Below are positions 29,380-40,837 of a stretch of DNA of 64,000 bases, piece after piece. Numbering within the stretch: position 1 is the first letter of the stretch; each line of letters begins with the position of its first letter. Source of the DNA: Opitutus sp. GAS368. GTDB taxonomy: Bacteria; Verrucomicrobiota; Verrucomicrobiia; Opitutales; UBA953. The notes below the pieces were generated by a model, which ran no database searches, had not been told where the DNA came from, and worked only from the letters and a program-made list of their open reading frames with translations. A program made the position numbers and the translations under genes. The stretch spans positions 28,413-92,412 of the forward strand of contig CAMBGQ010000002.1 in assembly GCA_945866215.1 (NCBI GenBank), in the 5' to 3' direction.

Positions 29380-30459
29380 TTACTTCTTTTCGGGCGCCGG
29401 CAGGTCGGCCACGCAGCGGAAGCCGGCGTGGTTCGTCGAGGTCAGCGTATCAAGGCCTTGGCGGGACGTCGCGCGATAACGGAAGCAATAGCCCTCGTCG
29501 CACAGCCAGGAGCCGCCGCGGAGCACGTGCTGGCCGAAGCCGGTCTTCTCGGGGTCGTAGCCGATGGCCGGCCCGATGGGTCCTTCCTTCGGCGAGACCT
29601 TGTAGTATTCGAGGCCGTACCAGTCTTCGCACATCTCCCAGACATTCCCGGCCATATCGTAGAGGCCGTAGCCGTTGGGGGGGAATGATTTCACTGGGGC
29701 GACGCCGGTGAAGCCGTCGATGCCGTTGTCACGCTCAGGGAATTTACCCTGCCAATGATTGCACATGATTTTGCCGCCTGGTTTTTCCTCGTCGCCCCAG
29801 ACAAAGGGCTTGTCCTTGAGCCCGCCGCGGGCGGCGAACTCCCACTCGGCCTCGGTCGGCAGGCGCTTACCAGCCCACTTGGCGTAGGCCTGGACGTCTT
29901 TGTAGGTCAGGCAGAGCACTGGGCGGTCCATGCGCTCCTTGATGGTGGAATTAAGGCCTTCGGGTCGACGCCAGTTCGCGCCGGCGGTGAAGCTCCACCA
30001 AGGCAGGTTGGCGCCGCCGCACTGGAACGGATTGACGCCGGAGACCTTCTTGAAAAGTAGCGAACCTCCCTTGAGGTATTCCGGGGGCGCTTGGGGGAAA
30101 TCCCGCGGGTCGAGGTCCTTCTCGGCGTCGGTGACATATTGGGTCGCGTCAACGAAGTCCTGAAACTGCGCGTTGGTGACTTCGGTGATATCCATCCAGA
30201 AGCCTTTGACGACGACGGCGTGCCCCGGCGCTTCTTCGGCGTGCTTCTCGTCCGCCTTACTGGTGCCCATGGTGAATTCCCCGCCCGGGATCCAGACCAT
30301 GCCGGTGGTTGCCGGGCTTGCGGGCGCGGCGGCCGAGTTGTTCAAGGCGAGGACAATGAAGGGCACCACCATCAGGACGACGGCGATGATGATGATCCAG
30401 GCCTTGGCGTTGCGGGCGGGTTTCGGGCTGTCGGCGGAGTCCATGGGGAGATTGGTCAT
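29380..30459 (-). CDS. Formylglycine-generating enzyme (SUMF1/FGE) family, N-terminal TM anchor
   Basis: MVWIPGGEFTMG, RLPTEAEWEFAARGG, GGSWLCDEGYCFRYR...GFRCV. Confidence 0.9.
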   Translation of the reverse strand: MTNLPMDSADSPKPARNAKAWIIIIAVVLMVVPFIVLALNNSAAAPASPATTGMVWIPGGEFTMGTSKADEKHAEEAPGHAVVVKGFWMDITEVTNAQFQDFVDATQYVTDAEKDLDPRDFPQAPPEYLKGGSLLFKKVSGVNPFQCGGANLPWWSFTAGANWRRPEGLNSTIKERMDRPVLCLTYKDVQAYAKWAGKRLPTEAEWEFAARGGLKDKPFVWGDEEKPGGKIMCNHWQGKFPERDNGIDGFTGVAPVKSFPPNGYGLYDMAGNVWEMCEDWYGLEYYKVSPKEGPIGPAIGYDPEKTGFGQHVLRGGSWLCDEGYCFRYRATSRQGLDTLTSTNHAGFRCVADLPAPEKK

Positions 30460-30553
30460 GTTGGTGGAAGGGCGGGGCAGGGCGAACCTTTTGCGGTACC
30501 CGGTCGGATATCGCCTCGCCCAGCGGGCCCATTTCGCCTTATCCAGAGGCAGC

Positions 30554-31123
30554 ATGAGCTCGTCCCAAGAAGAAGTTCTCCAGATTTTCAAGGATTCGAA
30601 GGCCCTCCTGACTGGTCATTTCGTCCTGCGCTCCGGTCTCCATAGCGGTCACTTCTTCCAGTGCGCCCAGGTTTGCCAGCACATGGATAAGGTCACGCGC
30701 CTGATCGAGCTGCTGCGCCCGAAGCTCGCGGCGCATCCTTGCGACACGGTGCTCGCTCCAGCGATGGGTGGCCTCGTGGTCGGGCAGGAGATCGCCCGCC
30801 AGCTCGGGGTGCGCTTCGTCTTCGCCGAGAAGGAGAACGACAAACTGGTGCTGCGTCGTAACTTCACCTTCCGTCCCGGTGAGCGCGTGCTTGTCGCCGA
30901 GGACGTCGTCACCCGCGGCGGCCGCGCCCAGGAGTGCCTCGACCTGCTCAAGATTGCCGGCGCCTCCGCCGTCGCCGTGGCTTCTCTGGTCGATCGTTCG
31001 GCTGGCCAGACCAAGTTCAGCGTTCCCTTCGTCTCACTGCTGGAACTCAATTTCCCGACTTACGCTGCCGATGCCGTGCCGGCCGAGTTGGCGAAGGTCC
31101 CAGCGTCCAAGCCGGGTTCGTGA
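30554..31123 (+). CDS. pyrE: Orotate phosphoribosyltransferase
   Basis: LRSGLHSGHFFQC, VLAPAMGGLVVGQEIA, RVLVAEDVVTRGG. Confidence 0.92.
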   Translation: MSSSQEEVLQIFKDSKALLTGHFVLRSGLHSGHFFQCAQVCQHMDKVTRLIELLRPKLAAHPCDTVLAPAMGGLVVGQEIARQLGVRFVFAEKENDKLVLRRNFTFRPGERVLVAEDVVTRGGRAQECLDLLKIAGASAVAVASLVDRSAGQTKFSVPFVSLLELNFPTYAADAVPAELAKVPASKPGS

Positions 31124-31249
31124 TTACGGTGGCGGGTGGCGGCACCCATTGTGGGTAAATTCGCCAGAAAACCCTGATTAAGGGTTCTTATCTCCCTTGT
31201 GCCTTGCACCCCGGCGGGCAGTTCCCTACGCCCAACCTTCTCCCTTTCC

Positions 31250-33010
31250 ATGGATCGCAAGAACTTCTTCCTGGGTATGGCCTGCATCATCGCCGCCTTC
31301 GCCTTTTTCTTCCTGACCAAGCCCGTGCCGCCGCCCGTCGCGCCGTCGGCTCCGGTCTCCGCCTCCGCCCCCGTCGCCCCGACGACCCTTGCGGCCAAGG
31401 CGGCTACCGCGTTGGCTCCGTCCGCGCTGGCCGCCCAGCCCGTCCCCCTCGCCGAGGCCAAGAGTTTCTTCATCGAGAACTCCCATCTCAAGGTGACGCT
31501 CACCAGCCGAGGTGGCGCGATCTCGAAGATCGAACTGAAGAAGGAATTCGCGGACGTCGCCAAGTCTGGCATCGTCATCTTCAACGCCGGCAATGCCGAG
31601 TCGGCGCTGGCCCTAGCGGTGAAAGACCAAGCTTCGGGCAAGTTGGAGGCCGTCCTCTCCGAATTCGTCGTCCAGCCGGGTGCCTCGGCCGACGCAATCA
31701 CCCTTGTCGGCGCTCTCGCCGGCGCTCGCGTCGAACGCACCTTCTCCTTCGTCGCCCCGCAGGACGGCGTGACGCCCGAACCTTACTCCCTGCGTTTCGC
31801 CACGAAAGTCATCCCGGTCGACGGTAAGCCAGCCCCTTCGATCTGGATCTCGACCGGTTGCTGGCAGCCGACCGAGGCTGATTCCATTAACCAGTTCCTC
31901 TCCGTGCTCGCCTACGACGGGGACGAGCTGACGCGCGTCGGCCTCGATACCTTCACGGACTCCAGCGGTTTCCTCGGCCTCGGCGCGCACAAGGCGGAGC
32001 TGGAGCACCCGATTGCTTCCGTCGCCAAGCCGCTCCTCTGGGTGGCCTCCGGCAACCAGTTCTTTGCCTCGATTCTTCATCCGGCCGATGCCACCGCCCG
32101 CGGCCAGCGGACCGAGGTTATCGTGCTGCCGGTGCCGCTTACGGGCGATCAGCGGACCCTGCAGGCCTTTGCTTCTTGGGAGACGGTCCCGGCCGCCGAC
32201 CTTTCCCGCACCCTCGCAGGCGACTTCTTCGTCGGCCCCAAGGAATACGCCCGCGTCGCCGCGCTCCCCGATGGTCAGGTCGCCGTGCTCCAGTTCTCAA
32301 AACTGCTCGGCTTCATCTCTTTCGGCGCCATCTGCAAGCTGCTGCTGGCCATTCTCGGCGGCGTCCATTGGCTCATCGATTGGAGCGGCAGCTGGTCCTG
32401 GGGCTGGGCCGTCGTGCTGCTGACTTGTCTCATCAAGGTCGTCACCTGGCCGCTGACCGCGGTCCAGATGAAGGCCGCGAAGAGGATGCAGAAGTTCGCC
32501 AAGCCGATGCAGGATATCCGTGAGAAGCTGAAGGATAATCCGGAGAAGATGCAGAAGGAGCTCATGAAGCTCTACACCGAGAATAAGATCAACCCGTTCG
32601 CTGGTTGCCTGCCGATCCTCATCCAGATGCCGATCTTCTTCGGCCTCTATGTCGCCTTCCAGACCACCGTCGAGCTGCGGCTGCAATCCTTCCTGTGGAT
32701 CAACGACCTTTCCGCTCCGGACACCATCTTCCGCATCGCCGACTTCCCGGTGAATGTGCTCCCGATCCTGATGGGCCTCACGATGTGGCAGTCGATGCGC
32801 ATGACCCCGAACCCCTCGGCGGACAGTTCGCAGAAGACGATCTTCTTGGTGATGACCCTGCTGTTCCCGGTCATCTGTTACCCGATGCCGGCCGCCCTGA
32901 CGCTCTACATGACGATCCAGAATCTGTTGACCATACTCCAGACCTGGCTTACTAAGGATGAACCTGCCGTCACGGTAATCCCGCCGGTGGCGAAGAAGGT
33001 CAAAGGCTGA
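31250..33010 (+). CDS. yidC: Membrane protein insertase YidC
   Basis: N-terminal TM MDRKNFFLGMACIIAAFAFFF; MKAAKRMQKFAKPMQDIREKLKDNPEKMQKELMKLYTENKINPFAGCLPILIQMPIFFGLY. Confidence 0.97.
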   Translation: MDRKNFFLGMACIIAAFAFFFLTKPVPPPVAPSAPVSASAPVAPTTLAAKAATALAPSALAAQPVPLAEAKSFFIENSHLKVTLTSRGGAISKIELKKEFADVAKSGIVIFNAGNAESALALAVKDQASGKLEAVLSEFVVQPGASADAITLVGALAGARVERTFSFVAPQDGVTPEPYSLRFATKVIPVDGKPAPSIWISTGCWQPTEADSINQFLSVLAYDGDELTRVGLDTFTDSSGFLGLGAHKAELEHPIASVAKPLLWVASGNQFFASILHPADATARGQRTEVIVLPVPLTGDQRTLQAFASWETVPAADLSRTLAGDFFVGPKEYARVAALPDGQVAVLQFSKLLGFISFGAICKLLLAILGGVHWLIDWSGSWSWGWAVVLLTCLIKVVTWPLTAVQMKAAKRMQKFAKPMQDIREKLKDNPEKMQKELMKLYTENKINPFAGCLPILIQMPIFFGLYVAFQTTVELRLQSFLWINDLSAPDTIFRIADFPVNVLPILMGLTMWQSMRMTPNPSADSSQKTIFLVMTLLFPVICYPMPAALTLYMTIQNLLTILQTWLTKDEPAVTVIPPVAKKVKG

Positions 33011-33025
33011 TTACCCCCTCTCCCC

Positions 33026-33766
33026 ATGTCTGGTCATAGCAAATGGCACACGACGAAGCGGCATAAGGCCGTGATTGACGCTAAGCGCGGCAAAATCTTC
33101 TCGGTCCTCGCCAAGGAAATTACCCTCGCGGCGCGTGCCGGCGGAGGCAGCCCCGAATCCAATACGCGTCTGCGCGCGCTGATCGATAAGGCCCGCGCCG
33201 CCAACATGCCGGCGGATAACATCAAGCGCGCGGTCCAGAAGGGAACCGGCGAGATTCCCGGCGTGATTTACGAAGAGATTGTCTACGAAGGCTACGCCCC
33301 GGGCGGAGTCGGACTCATCGTCGAAGTCACCACCGACAATAAGAACCGTGCCGCCGCCGAAGTCCGTCAGGCCTTCAATGATAACGGCGGCAATATGGCC
33401 CAGACCGGTGCCGTGTCCCATAGCTTTCTGAAGAAGGGCCAGTTCCTCATCGGTGCCTCCCAGATCGGCGAAGACGCTCTCATGGAGCTCGTGCTCGAGG
33501 CCGGCGCCGAAGATGTCGTGAACAACGGCGACCACTTCGAGGTGCTTTCCCCGATCGCGGCCTTTGACGCCATTTCCAAGGCGCTGCAGGAGAAGTCTAT
33601 CAAGCCTGAGTCGGCCGAACTGGCCTACATCTCCAGCATCCCCGTCCCGGTCGGCGATGCCGCCGTGGCCAAGCAGGTCTTGGAACTCATCGATGCCCTC
33701 GAGACCTTGGACGATGTCAAAGCCGTCCACGGCAACCAGGAGATCGACGATAAGTTGATGTCCTGA
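33026..33766 (+). CDS. yebC: YebC/PmpR (TACO1) family protein
   Basis: MSGHSKWHTTKRHKAVIDAKRGKIFSVLAKEITLAAR; NMAQTGAVSHSF. Confidence 0.97.
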   Translation: MSGHSKWHTTKRHKAVIDAKRGKIFSVLAKEITLAARAGGGSPESNTRLRALIDKARAANMPADNIKRAVQKGTGEIPGVIYEEIVYEGYAPGGVGLIVEVTTDNKNRAAAEVRQAFNDNGGNMAQTGAVSHSFLKKGQFLIGASQIGEDALMELVLEAGAEDVVNNGDHFEVLSPIAAFDAISKALQEKSIKPESAELAYISSIPVPVGDAAVAKQVLELIDALETLDDVKAVHGNQEIDDKLMS

Positions 33767-33831
33767 GTCGGGCGGATTACCGCCCATGCTTTCCGGCTTC
33801 ACTGTACCGCCGTCCCGGGTAGTGTGACCGC

Positions 33832-34326
33832 ATGTCCGCGCCTCGAAGCCAGCCCAGCAGTATCTCCTCCGGCGTCCGGACGGCGGCGCGCGCCGTAATC
33901 CTGCGGGGCGGCGACCTGCTCGCGATTCGCATCCGGTCTGAAGAAGGAGACTTCCTCGTCCTGCCTGGAGGCGGCCAGAACCACGGCGAGACGTTGCGTG
34001 ATACCGTCCGACGCGAAGTCCTCGAAGAGCTCGGCCTCGCGGTCGTACCGCAGGGTCTGCTCTACCTCCGCGAATACGTCGGCAAGAACCATGCCCTGCG
34101 CCGGATTCACAGCCACTTCCATCAGGTCGAGGCGGTCTTCCATTGTCGCTGCGATGATTTCTCCCCCATCGGCGAAGGGAAGGGGCATGACCGCCGGCAG
34201 GTGGGCTTCGAGTGGCTGCCGTTGGCGCAACTGGCGGATTACCCCCTTTCGCCCCGGGGCTTGGGGGAGGTCATCGCGAAGGCCTTGCAGGAAGGGTCCG
34301 CGACCTACCTCGGGGACGTGTATTGA
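33832..34326 (+). CDS. NUDIX hydrolase
   Basis: Nudix box GGGQNHGETLRDTVRREVLEELGL. Confidence 0.92.
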   Translation: MSAPRSQPSSISSGVRTAARAVILRGGDLLAIRIRSEEGDFLVLPGGGQNHGETLRDTVRREVLEELGLAVVPQGLLYLREYVGKNHALRRIHSHFHQVEAVFHCRCDDFSPIGEGKGHDRRQVGFEWLPLAQLADYPLSPRGLGEVIAKALQEGSATYLGDVY

Positions 34327-34374
34327 AGGCTTGCCAGCGGGTGGCCGCCTCCCTTTGTTCATTTTCCCTTTGCA

Positions 34375-35903
<1,529 letters not shown>

Positions 35904-35923
35904 GTCCTGGATATAGGTCAAAC

Positions 35924-35952
35924 AAAGGGCCGCCCAGTGGGCGGCCCTTTTT
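35924..35952 (+). terminator. Intrinsic terminator after eno
   Basis: AAAGGGCCGCCC-AGT-GGGCGGCCCTTTTT. Confidence 0.92.
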
Positions 35953-35973
35953 CGTGGTCCGTACCGGCGGCGC

Positions 35974-36246
35974 TTACTTTGACTCCAGACCGACGGAGTT
36001 CACCGCGACGACTTCGTATTTAGCGCCGGCCTTGGCGCCCTTGTCGATGAAGCGCATCTGGGCGAGCGGTAGTTCTGGCGTATCGCCATAGCTCATGCCC
36101 TGAAAGAGTGGCCGACCATACGGATTGACGAGTTTCTCCGGCACGCGACCGACGACCTGGCCGTCCTTCTTGGACAGCCAGAAACCTCTTTGGTTCAAGC
36201 CAGCGTTGGCTGGACGGCGACCCGGATACGCCTAGGTTCAGGTCAT
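35974..36246 (-). pseudogene. Possible C-terminal remnant of a larger gene
   Basis: Minus-strand frame ...AYPGRRPANAGLNQRGFWLSKKDG...YEVVAVNSVGLESK* reads as coding with a fibronectin-like end, but is cut by in-frame TGA/TAG upstream. Confidence 0.4.
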
Positions 36247-36898
36247 GGACACCCCTAAGCCATTGGCCGGACAACTCGTCGAGTGCGAGCAGTGGTGCGC
36301 CGAGCGGGCGGAGAAGGAGTATCTCGCCGTTGCCACGAAGGGGTTACGCGTCTTGCCGGAACACCACGCCGAACTCTCGACGCCTTTCCCTGGGCAGGAG
36401 CCTCGCGCCAACGGCTGGTTGCTGCGCTCCGACGTCATCGGCTTCGGTAGCTGGCTGCTACTGTCCTTAGTCTTGGTCGCGGGCGTGGGGACGATTTTCG
36501 TCTCGGTCTTCCCGTACGTGCAGAAGACTGCTCATCCCTTCCTTTACGCTACGTTGCTGACCATTCCGGCCTGCCTGCTGATGATCTATTTACCGTTCCG
36601 GATGATCCTGCAGAGCCACGAAGTCGTTTTCGGCGATGATGTCTTGGTCGTCCGCCGTCGCACCTTCGGCTACCTGGCTGGAGAGTGGCGCCTGCCGTTG
36701 GACGGAGAGGTCCACGTCGGACTTGCCTATCGTGGTGTCCAGGTTTCGCGGGGTCCCAAATCGGTCGGGACTTGGGGGCAGTTATCCGTGGTCGTGGGCT
36801 CAGGCGCAGCGGAAGTGGCCTTCGGGACGCAACTGGACCACAATGAGCGGGCCCGGCTCGCCATCCTGATCGACCATTACTTCAACGGCGTTGCCTAA
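36245..36898 (+). CDS. Hypothetical two-TM membrane protein, possible PH-like domain
   Basis: Two TM segments then VVFGDDVLVVRRRTFGYLAGEWRLPL beta-rich tail. Confidence 0.7.
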   Translation: MDTPKPLAGQLVECEQWCAERAEKEYLAVATKGLRVLPEHHAELSTPFPGQEPRANGWLLRSDVIGFGSWLLLSLVLVAGVGTIFVSVFPYVQKTAHPFLYATLLTIPACLLMIYLPFRMILQSHEVVFGDDVLVVRRRTFGYLAGEWRLPLDGEVHVGLAYRGVQVSRGPKSVGTWGQLSVVVGSGAAEVAFGTQLDHNERARLAILIDHYFNGVA

Positions 36899-36924
36899 GC
36901 CCAGCCATCAGGTCATCAACTATC

Positions 36925-37596
36925 ATGGGACTCATCAAAGACCTCGGCACTAAGTTCGTCCGCATGAAGGAAGAGGCAGAGGCGCGGCAGGCGGCGCTGC
37001 AGGCCGGTCGCCCGGCGAAAGCGTTGACGGATGAGGAGTTAGCGAAAGGTCACCCCAGGGTCTCTTCTGAGACCGATTTCCAAGGTGTCCACTATGGCGT
37101 GCGCCTTGGTTCCTGGTTCGGATGGATCTGGCTGATCTTCACCTGTGTCCACTGCGTCGCGCTTTTCTACGGGATGTCCCAGGGGTCGGTGAAGGTGAAC
37201 GGACGGATGGTCACGCAGCCTGACTGGTGGCATTTCGCGCTGTTGGCCCTCTTCTACGTACCGTTCTTCCTCGTGGGCTTCGCCTTTACCGTCGCGCGCT
37301 ATCGCGTGACCCTGAGCGACGCCGCCGTCGTCGTCCGCTGGCGTATCCTGCCGTATCTCGGCTGGACGTGGACGCTTCCGGTGGGCGAAGGGGTCGCGGT
37401 GACGTTGGCCTTCCGTGGGTCGCGTGAAAATAAGAAGCCGGTCGAATCGGTAGTCGTCGCTTCCCTCGGCAAGGAGACGCACTTCGGGGCATTTCTGCCG
37501 GCTGACGTGAAGGAGTTCCTCACGGGTGCCATCCGGCATTATTACGGTGAATCTGTCGCCGAGGTCGTATCGACTCCGTTCATCCCTACCGACTAA
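36925..37596 (+). CDS. Hypothetical two-TM membrane protein, paralogous in layout to preceding gene
   Basis: Same layout; VTLSDAAVVVRWRILPYLGWTWTLPVGE. Confidence 0.7.
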   Translation: MGLIKDLGTKFVRMKEEAEARQAALQAGRPAKALTDEELAKGHPRVSSETDFQGVHYGVRLGSWFGWIWLIFTCVHCVALFYGMSQGSVKVNGRMVTQPDWWHFALLALFYVPFFLVGFAFTVARYRVTLSDAAVVVRWRILPYLGWTWTLPVGEGVAVTLAFRGSRENKKPVESVVVASLGKETHFGAFLPADVKEFLTGAIRHYYGESVAEVVSTPFIPTD

Positions 37597-37599
37597 GCC

Positions 37600-38688
37600 T
37601 CAGCGGTCGGCCGGATCGATGGCGCGGAACTTGATGACGGTGTTGCTGGCGGGCTCATAGAGCACGCCGATGCGTCCGTCCTTGAGGAGCGCCATGCTGC
37701 TGTAAGCGAAGGGGCCAGGGAAGGTGAGGCGCGAACTGGACCAGGTGCGTCCGTCGTCGTTCGTGAGGCGTAGCGTGCCGTTGGCGCGCTTGGGTCCGGC
37801 GGCATTAAGGAAGGCGATGGTACGGTCATCCAGGCGAAGCAGGCTACCTTGGCAGATGGGGTCGGTCAGGACGGCGTCCTCGGCGGCCTGAGTCCGGGTC
37901 TCGCCGGCGTCTTGTGACCAAGAAATCTTGCGCAGGCTGGACCCGCGACGCCAGCTGCGAGAATTCAGGTAAAGGCCGCCGCCGACGGACTCGGCCACCT
38001 GGACTTCGTTCAGCTGGATTGTTTCGGTCTGCGGCACTTTCTCGCCGCGCTTCCACGTGGCGCCAGCGTCGTCGCTATAGGCGATCCAGTTGTAGAAGTT
38101 CTTCTTCGTGTCCTGAGAGTTAAACGGGATGACCAGACGGCCAGCCTTGGGGCCCGACTTGAGCTGGATGCCGATGCCAGGTCCGGAAGCGGTGGTGATA
38201 GCTTCGTCGGGTTTCAGGGTCGCGGAGACGTCGGTCGGCTTGCTCCACGTCACGCCATCGTCATCGGAGGTGATGAAACAAGAGCGATTGCCCTTGGGGT
38301 CGGCGGGCCCGACGGGCAGGCCTCCGAATTCATGGCTACCGCTGGGAAAAACCTGATAGAAAAGGAAGATGCGGCCAGACTTAGTTTCTTGGACGAGGCA
38401 GGGGTTATTGCAGCTGTCCGCACCCTGTTCGTAGGCGATGCGTGGCTTGGACCAGGTGGCACCTTCGTCTTTCGAGAAGGAGATCACCAAGTCGTTGCTG
38501 GCTTGGTCGGTGGGCTTGTCGCGTCCTTCGGCGACGGCGAGCAGCGTGCCCTGCTGCGTGCGTAGCAGCGAAGGGATGCGCACCGAGGGGTGCGAAAGAT
38601 TCTGCTTGGCCTCGAAGACGATGATGTCGGTTCCGTCTGCCGCGAATACGCTGACGGCGAGCAGGCTGAGGAGGAGGGCGAAGCGCAT
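37600..38688 (-). CDS. Secreted sialidase (exo-alpha-sialidase)
   Basis: Signal peptide; RIPSLL; Asp boxes SFSKDEGATWSKP, TSDDDGVTWSKP, YSDDAGATWKRG. Confidence 0.88.
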   Translation of the reverse strand: MRFALLLSLLAVSVFAADGTDIIVFEAKQNLSHPSVRIPSLLRTQQGTLLAVAEGRDKPTDQASNDLVISFSKDEGATWSKPRIAYEQGADSCNNPCLVQETKSGRIFLFYQVFPSGSHEFGGLPVGPADPKGNRSCFITSDDDGVTWSKPTDVSATLKPDEAITTASGPGIGIQLKSGPKAGRLVIPFNSQDTKKNFYNWIAYSDDAGATWKRGEKVPQTETIQLNEVQVAESVGGGLYLNSRSWRRGSSLRKISWSQDAGETRTQAAEDAVLTDPICQGSLLRLDDRTIAFLNAAGPKRANGTLRLTNDDGRTWSSSRLTFPGPFAYSSMALLKDGRIGVLYEPASNTVIKFRAIDPADR

Positions 38689-38690
38689 GT

Positions 38691-39608
38691 TTAGAAATTC
38701 CAGCTAAAGAAGCCGATCGCATCGAGTTCACCGATCATCTTCTTGGTCTCGGCGGCGTCGGGGTTGCCATTAGGCAGGCGGGCGGGGCCGAGCGGCACGC
38801 CGAGGTGCCCCATCAAGGCCTTGGCCGCGCCCATATAGCCACGCTTGGCGAGAATATCGACGACCGGCTGGACCTTGGCCTGTTCGGCTTCGGCCAAGGC
38901 GGTGTCGCCTTTCGCATGCGCCGCAATCGTGCGGAGTAAGGGGCCGGCGTTGAAGTTATAGGTACTACCGACTCCGGCCGTGGCCCCGGCGCGTAGCGCC
39001 AACAGGAAGCGTTCGTCGATGCCGTAGGGTAGGTCGAAGCGGCCGCCTTCGAGCAGTTGGGCCCTACGCATCGCGTCGAGGTCAGGGTTGGAATACTTTA
39101 CGCCCGCAAGGTTCGGGATAATCGGCGAGGCGGCCTTGAGGAACTCATCGACTGGGAAGCCGCTGATGCCGGTCATCCCGGGGATATCGTAATAATAGAA
39201 CGGCGTCCGCGGCGCGGCTTTGGCCACCATCGCGCAGCTGGCGACGAGGTCGACCAGGGTGCGCGGCTTGAAGTAGGACGGCGCAATCATTGACACGGCC
39301 TTGGCGCTATTCTTCTCCGCGTGTGCGGCGAGTTGCGCGGCTTCGGTCAGGCAGTTGGCGCCGACGTGGACGATGACGTCGATGCCGGTAGCCGGGCCGA
39401 CGACGGCCCAGCGGTCATTGAGGGCGGCGCGTTCGCTCGCGGTGAGCGAACTGCTTTCGCCGGTGGTACCGCCGATGAACACGGACGTGATGCCTTTGCC
39501 GCGGAGGAAGGCGGCCTGCTTCTCGACGACGCCGAGGTTGAGCGTGCCGTCCGCCTGGAACGGCGTGTGGGTGGCCGTGCAGAGGCCGGAGAACTTGAAG
39601 GCGGACAT
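38691..39608 (-). CDS. nanA: DapA-superfamily lyase, probable N-acetylneuraminate lyase
   Basis: GITSVFIGGTTGESSSLTASER, FYYYDIPGMTG, AGVKYSNPDL, YGIDERFLLALRAGATAGVGSTYN. Confidence 0.85.
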   Translation of the reverse strand: MSAFKFSGLCTATHTPFQADGTLNLGVVEKQAAFLRGKGITSVFIGGTTGESSSLTASERAALNDRWAVVGPATGIDVIVHVGANCLTEAAQLAAHAEKNSAKAVSMIAPSYFKPRTLVDLVASCAMVAKAAPRTPFYYYDIPGMTGISGFPVDEFLKAASPIIPNLAGVKYSNPDLDAMRRAQLLEGGRFDLPYGIDERFLLALRAGATAGVGSTYNFNAGPLLRTIAAHAKGDTALAEAEQAKVQPVVDILAKRGYMGAAKALMGHLGVPLGPARLPNGNPDAAETKKMIGELDAIGFFSWNF

Positions 39609-39610
39609 GA

Positions 39611-40837
39611 TCAGGAAGTAGTGCTTTCGCGCGGACGGATACGGAGAGCGATAAAGACGGAGAGCAAGGCGATGCCGGCGAAGACGCCGAAGATGGCGTT
39701 CAGGGGCATTTGCTGGTCGCGGAGGGCGCCAAAGATCCAGTCGGCGAAACCGCCACAACTGATGCTCACGAGGTTCATCAGGCCATAGCCCGTGGCGCGA
39801 TGTTCTGGTCCGACGAGCTGACAGAGGATGGGCATGTTATTGCAGTCGAAGAAGCCCCAGCCGAGACCGAAGACGATGAGGAAGAGCACGGCCACGAGGA
39901 GGGTGGACGCGTTACCGACGCCGAAGAGGGCCGGGAGTAGGAGGAACGTGCCAATGGCGCTGACAAAGATACGTCCGCGGATGTTCGTGCGCATCCAGCG
40001 GTCGGCTAACCAGCCGCCGAGTATCGCACCAATAATAGCGGCGAGCTGCCAGTAGAGCACGGCGGAGATGCCGGCCTTACCTTGGGCGAGGTTGAAGCGT
40101 TCGCGGAGGATGTCAGGCATCCAGTCGCGCACGACCCACGCCGCCATGGCGGGCAAGGTGAAGTAAACCACAAGAAGCAGGAAGCTGGGATTCCCGAGCA
40201 GCGAGCGCACGGTCGAGCCGGCGGTTGGCTTGGAAACGACTTCGATCGTGGCTGGTCGATTGCGGAGGAAGAGGAAAAGTGGGAAGGAATAAGCGATGCC
40301 GATCAGACCGCACCACTCGAAGGCGCCGCGCCAGCCGATGGTCGGCTCGTCCGCGGCGTAGCCGGCGAATCCGCCGATGATCACACCGATGTAGATGCCC
40401 ATTTGGTGGAACCCGATAGCACGTGAACGCGTGGGTCCGAGGTGGTAGTCAGCGATAAGAGCGAGCGCGGCGGGAATGTAAAAGGCTTCACTCACGCCCA
40501 TGATGGCGCGCGTCCAGAGGAGCTGTTCGTAGCTTTGGACATGCCCTGTCGCCCACGTGATTGCCGACCAAGCGAAGAGGCTGAAGCAGATGACGTGACG
40601 TCGACTGACCCGGTCCGCCAGGTAGCCACCGATGGGGCTAAAGATTGCGTAGACCCATTTGAAGGAGCCGAGGACGAGGCCCCATTGGGCCTTGGTCTCG
40701 ATGCCCGGAATATCGCCGACCATGGACGCCCTCATCGTCGCGAGCATCTGGCGGTCCAGATAGTTGAGCAACGCGACTGGGATGAGCAGCATGACGACTA
40801 GCCATGCGGTGCGGGAGGCGGAAGGAGTTTCGTTCAT
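39611..40837 (-). CDS. MFS transporter in sialic-acid cluster
   Basis: NYLDRQMLATMR, GGYLADRVSRRHVICFSLF; adjacent to nanA. Confidence 0.88.
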   Translation of the reverse strand: MNETPSASRTAWLVVMLLIPVALLNYLDRQMLATMRASMVGDIPGIETKAQWGLVLGSFKWVYAIFSPIGGYLADRVSRRHVICFSLFAWSAITWATGHVQSYEQLLWTRAIMGVSEAFYIPAALALIADYHLGPTRSRAIGFHQMGIYIGVIIGGFAGYAADEPTIGWRGAFEWCGLIGIAYSFPLFLFLRNRPATIEVVSKPTAGSTVRSLLGNPSFLLLVVYFTLPAMAAWVVRDWMPDILRERFNLAQGKAGISAVLYWQLAAIIGAILGGWLADRWMRTNIRGRIFVSAIGTFLLLPALFGVGNASTLLVAVLFLIVFGLGWGFFDCNNMPILCQLVGPEHRATGYGLMNLVSISCGGFADWIFGALRDQQMPLNAIFGVFAGIALLSVFIALRIRPRESTTS

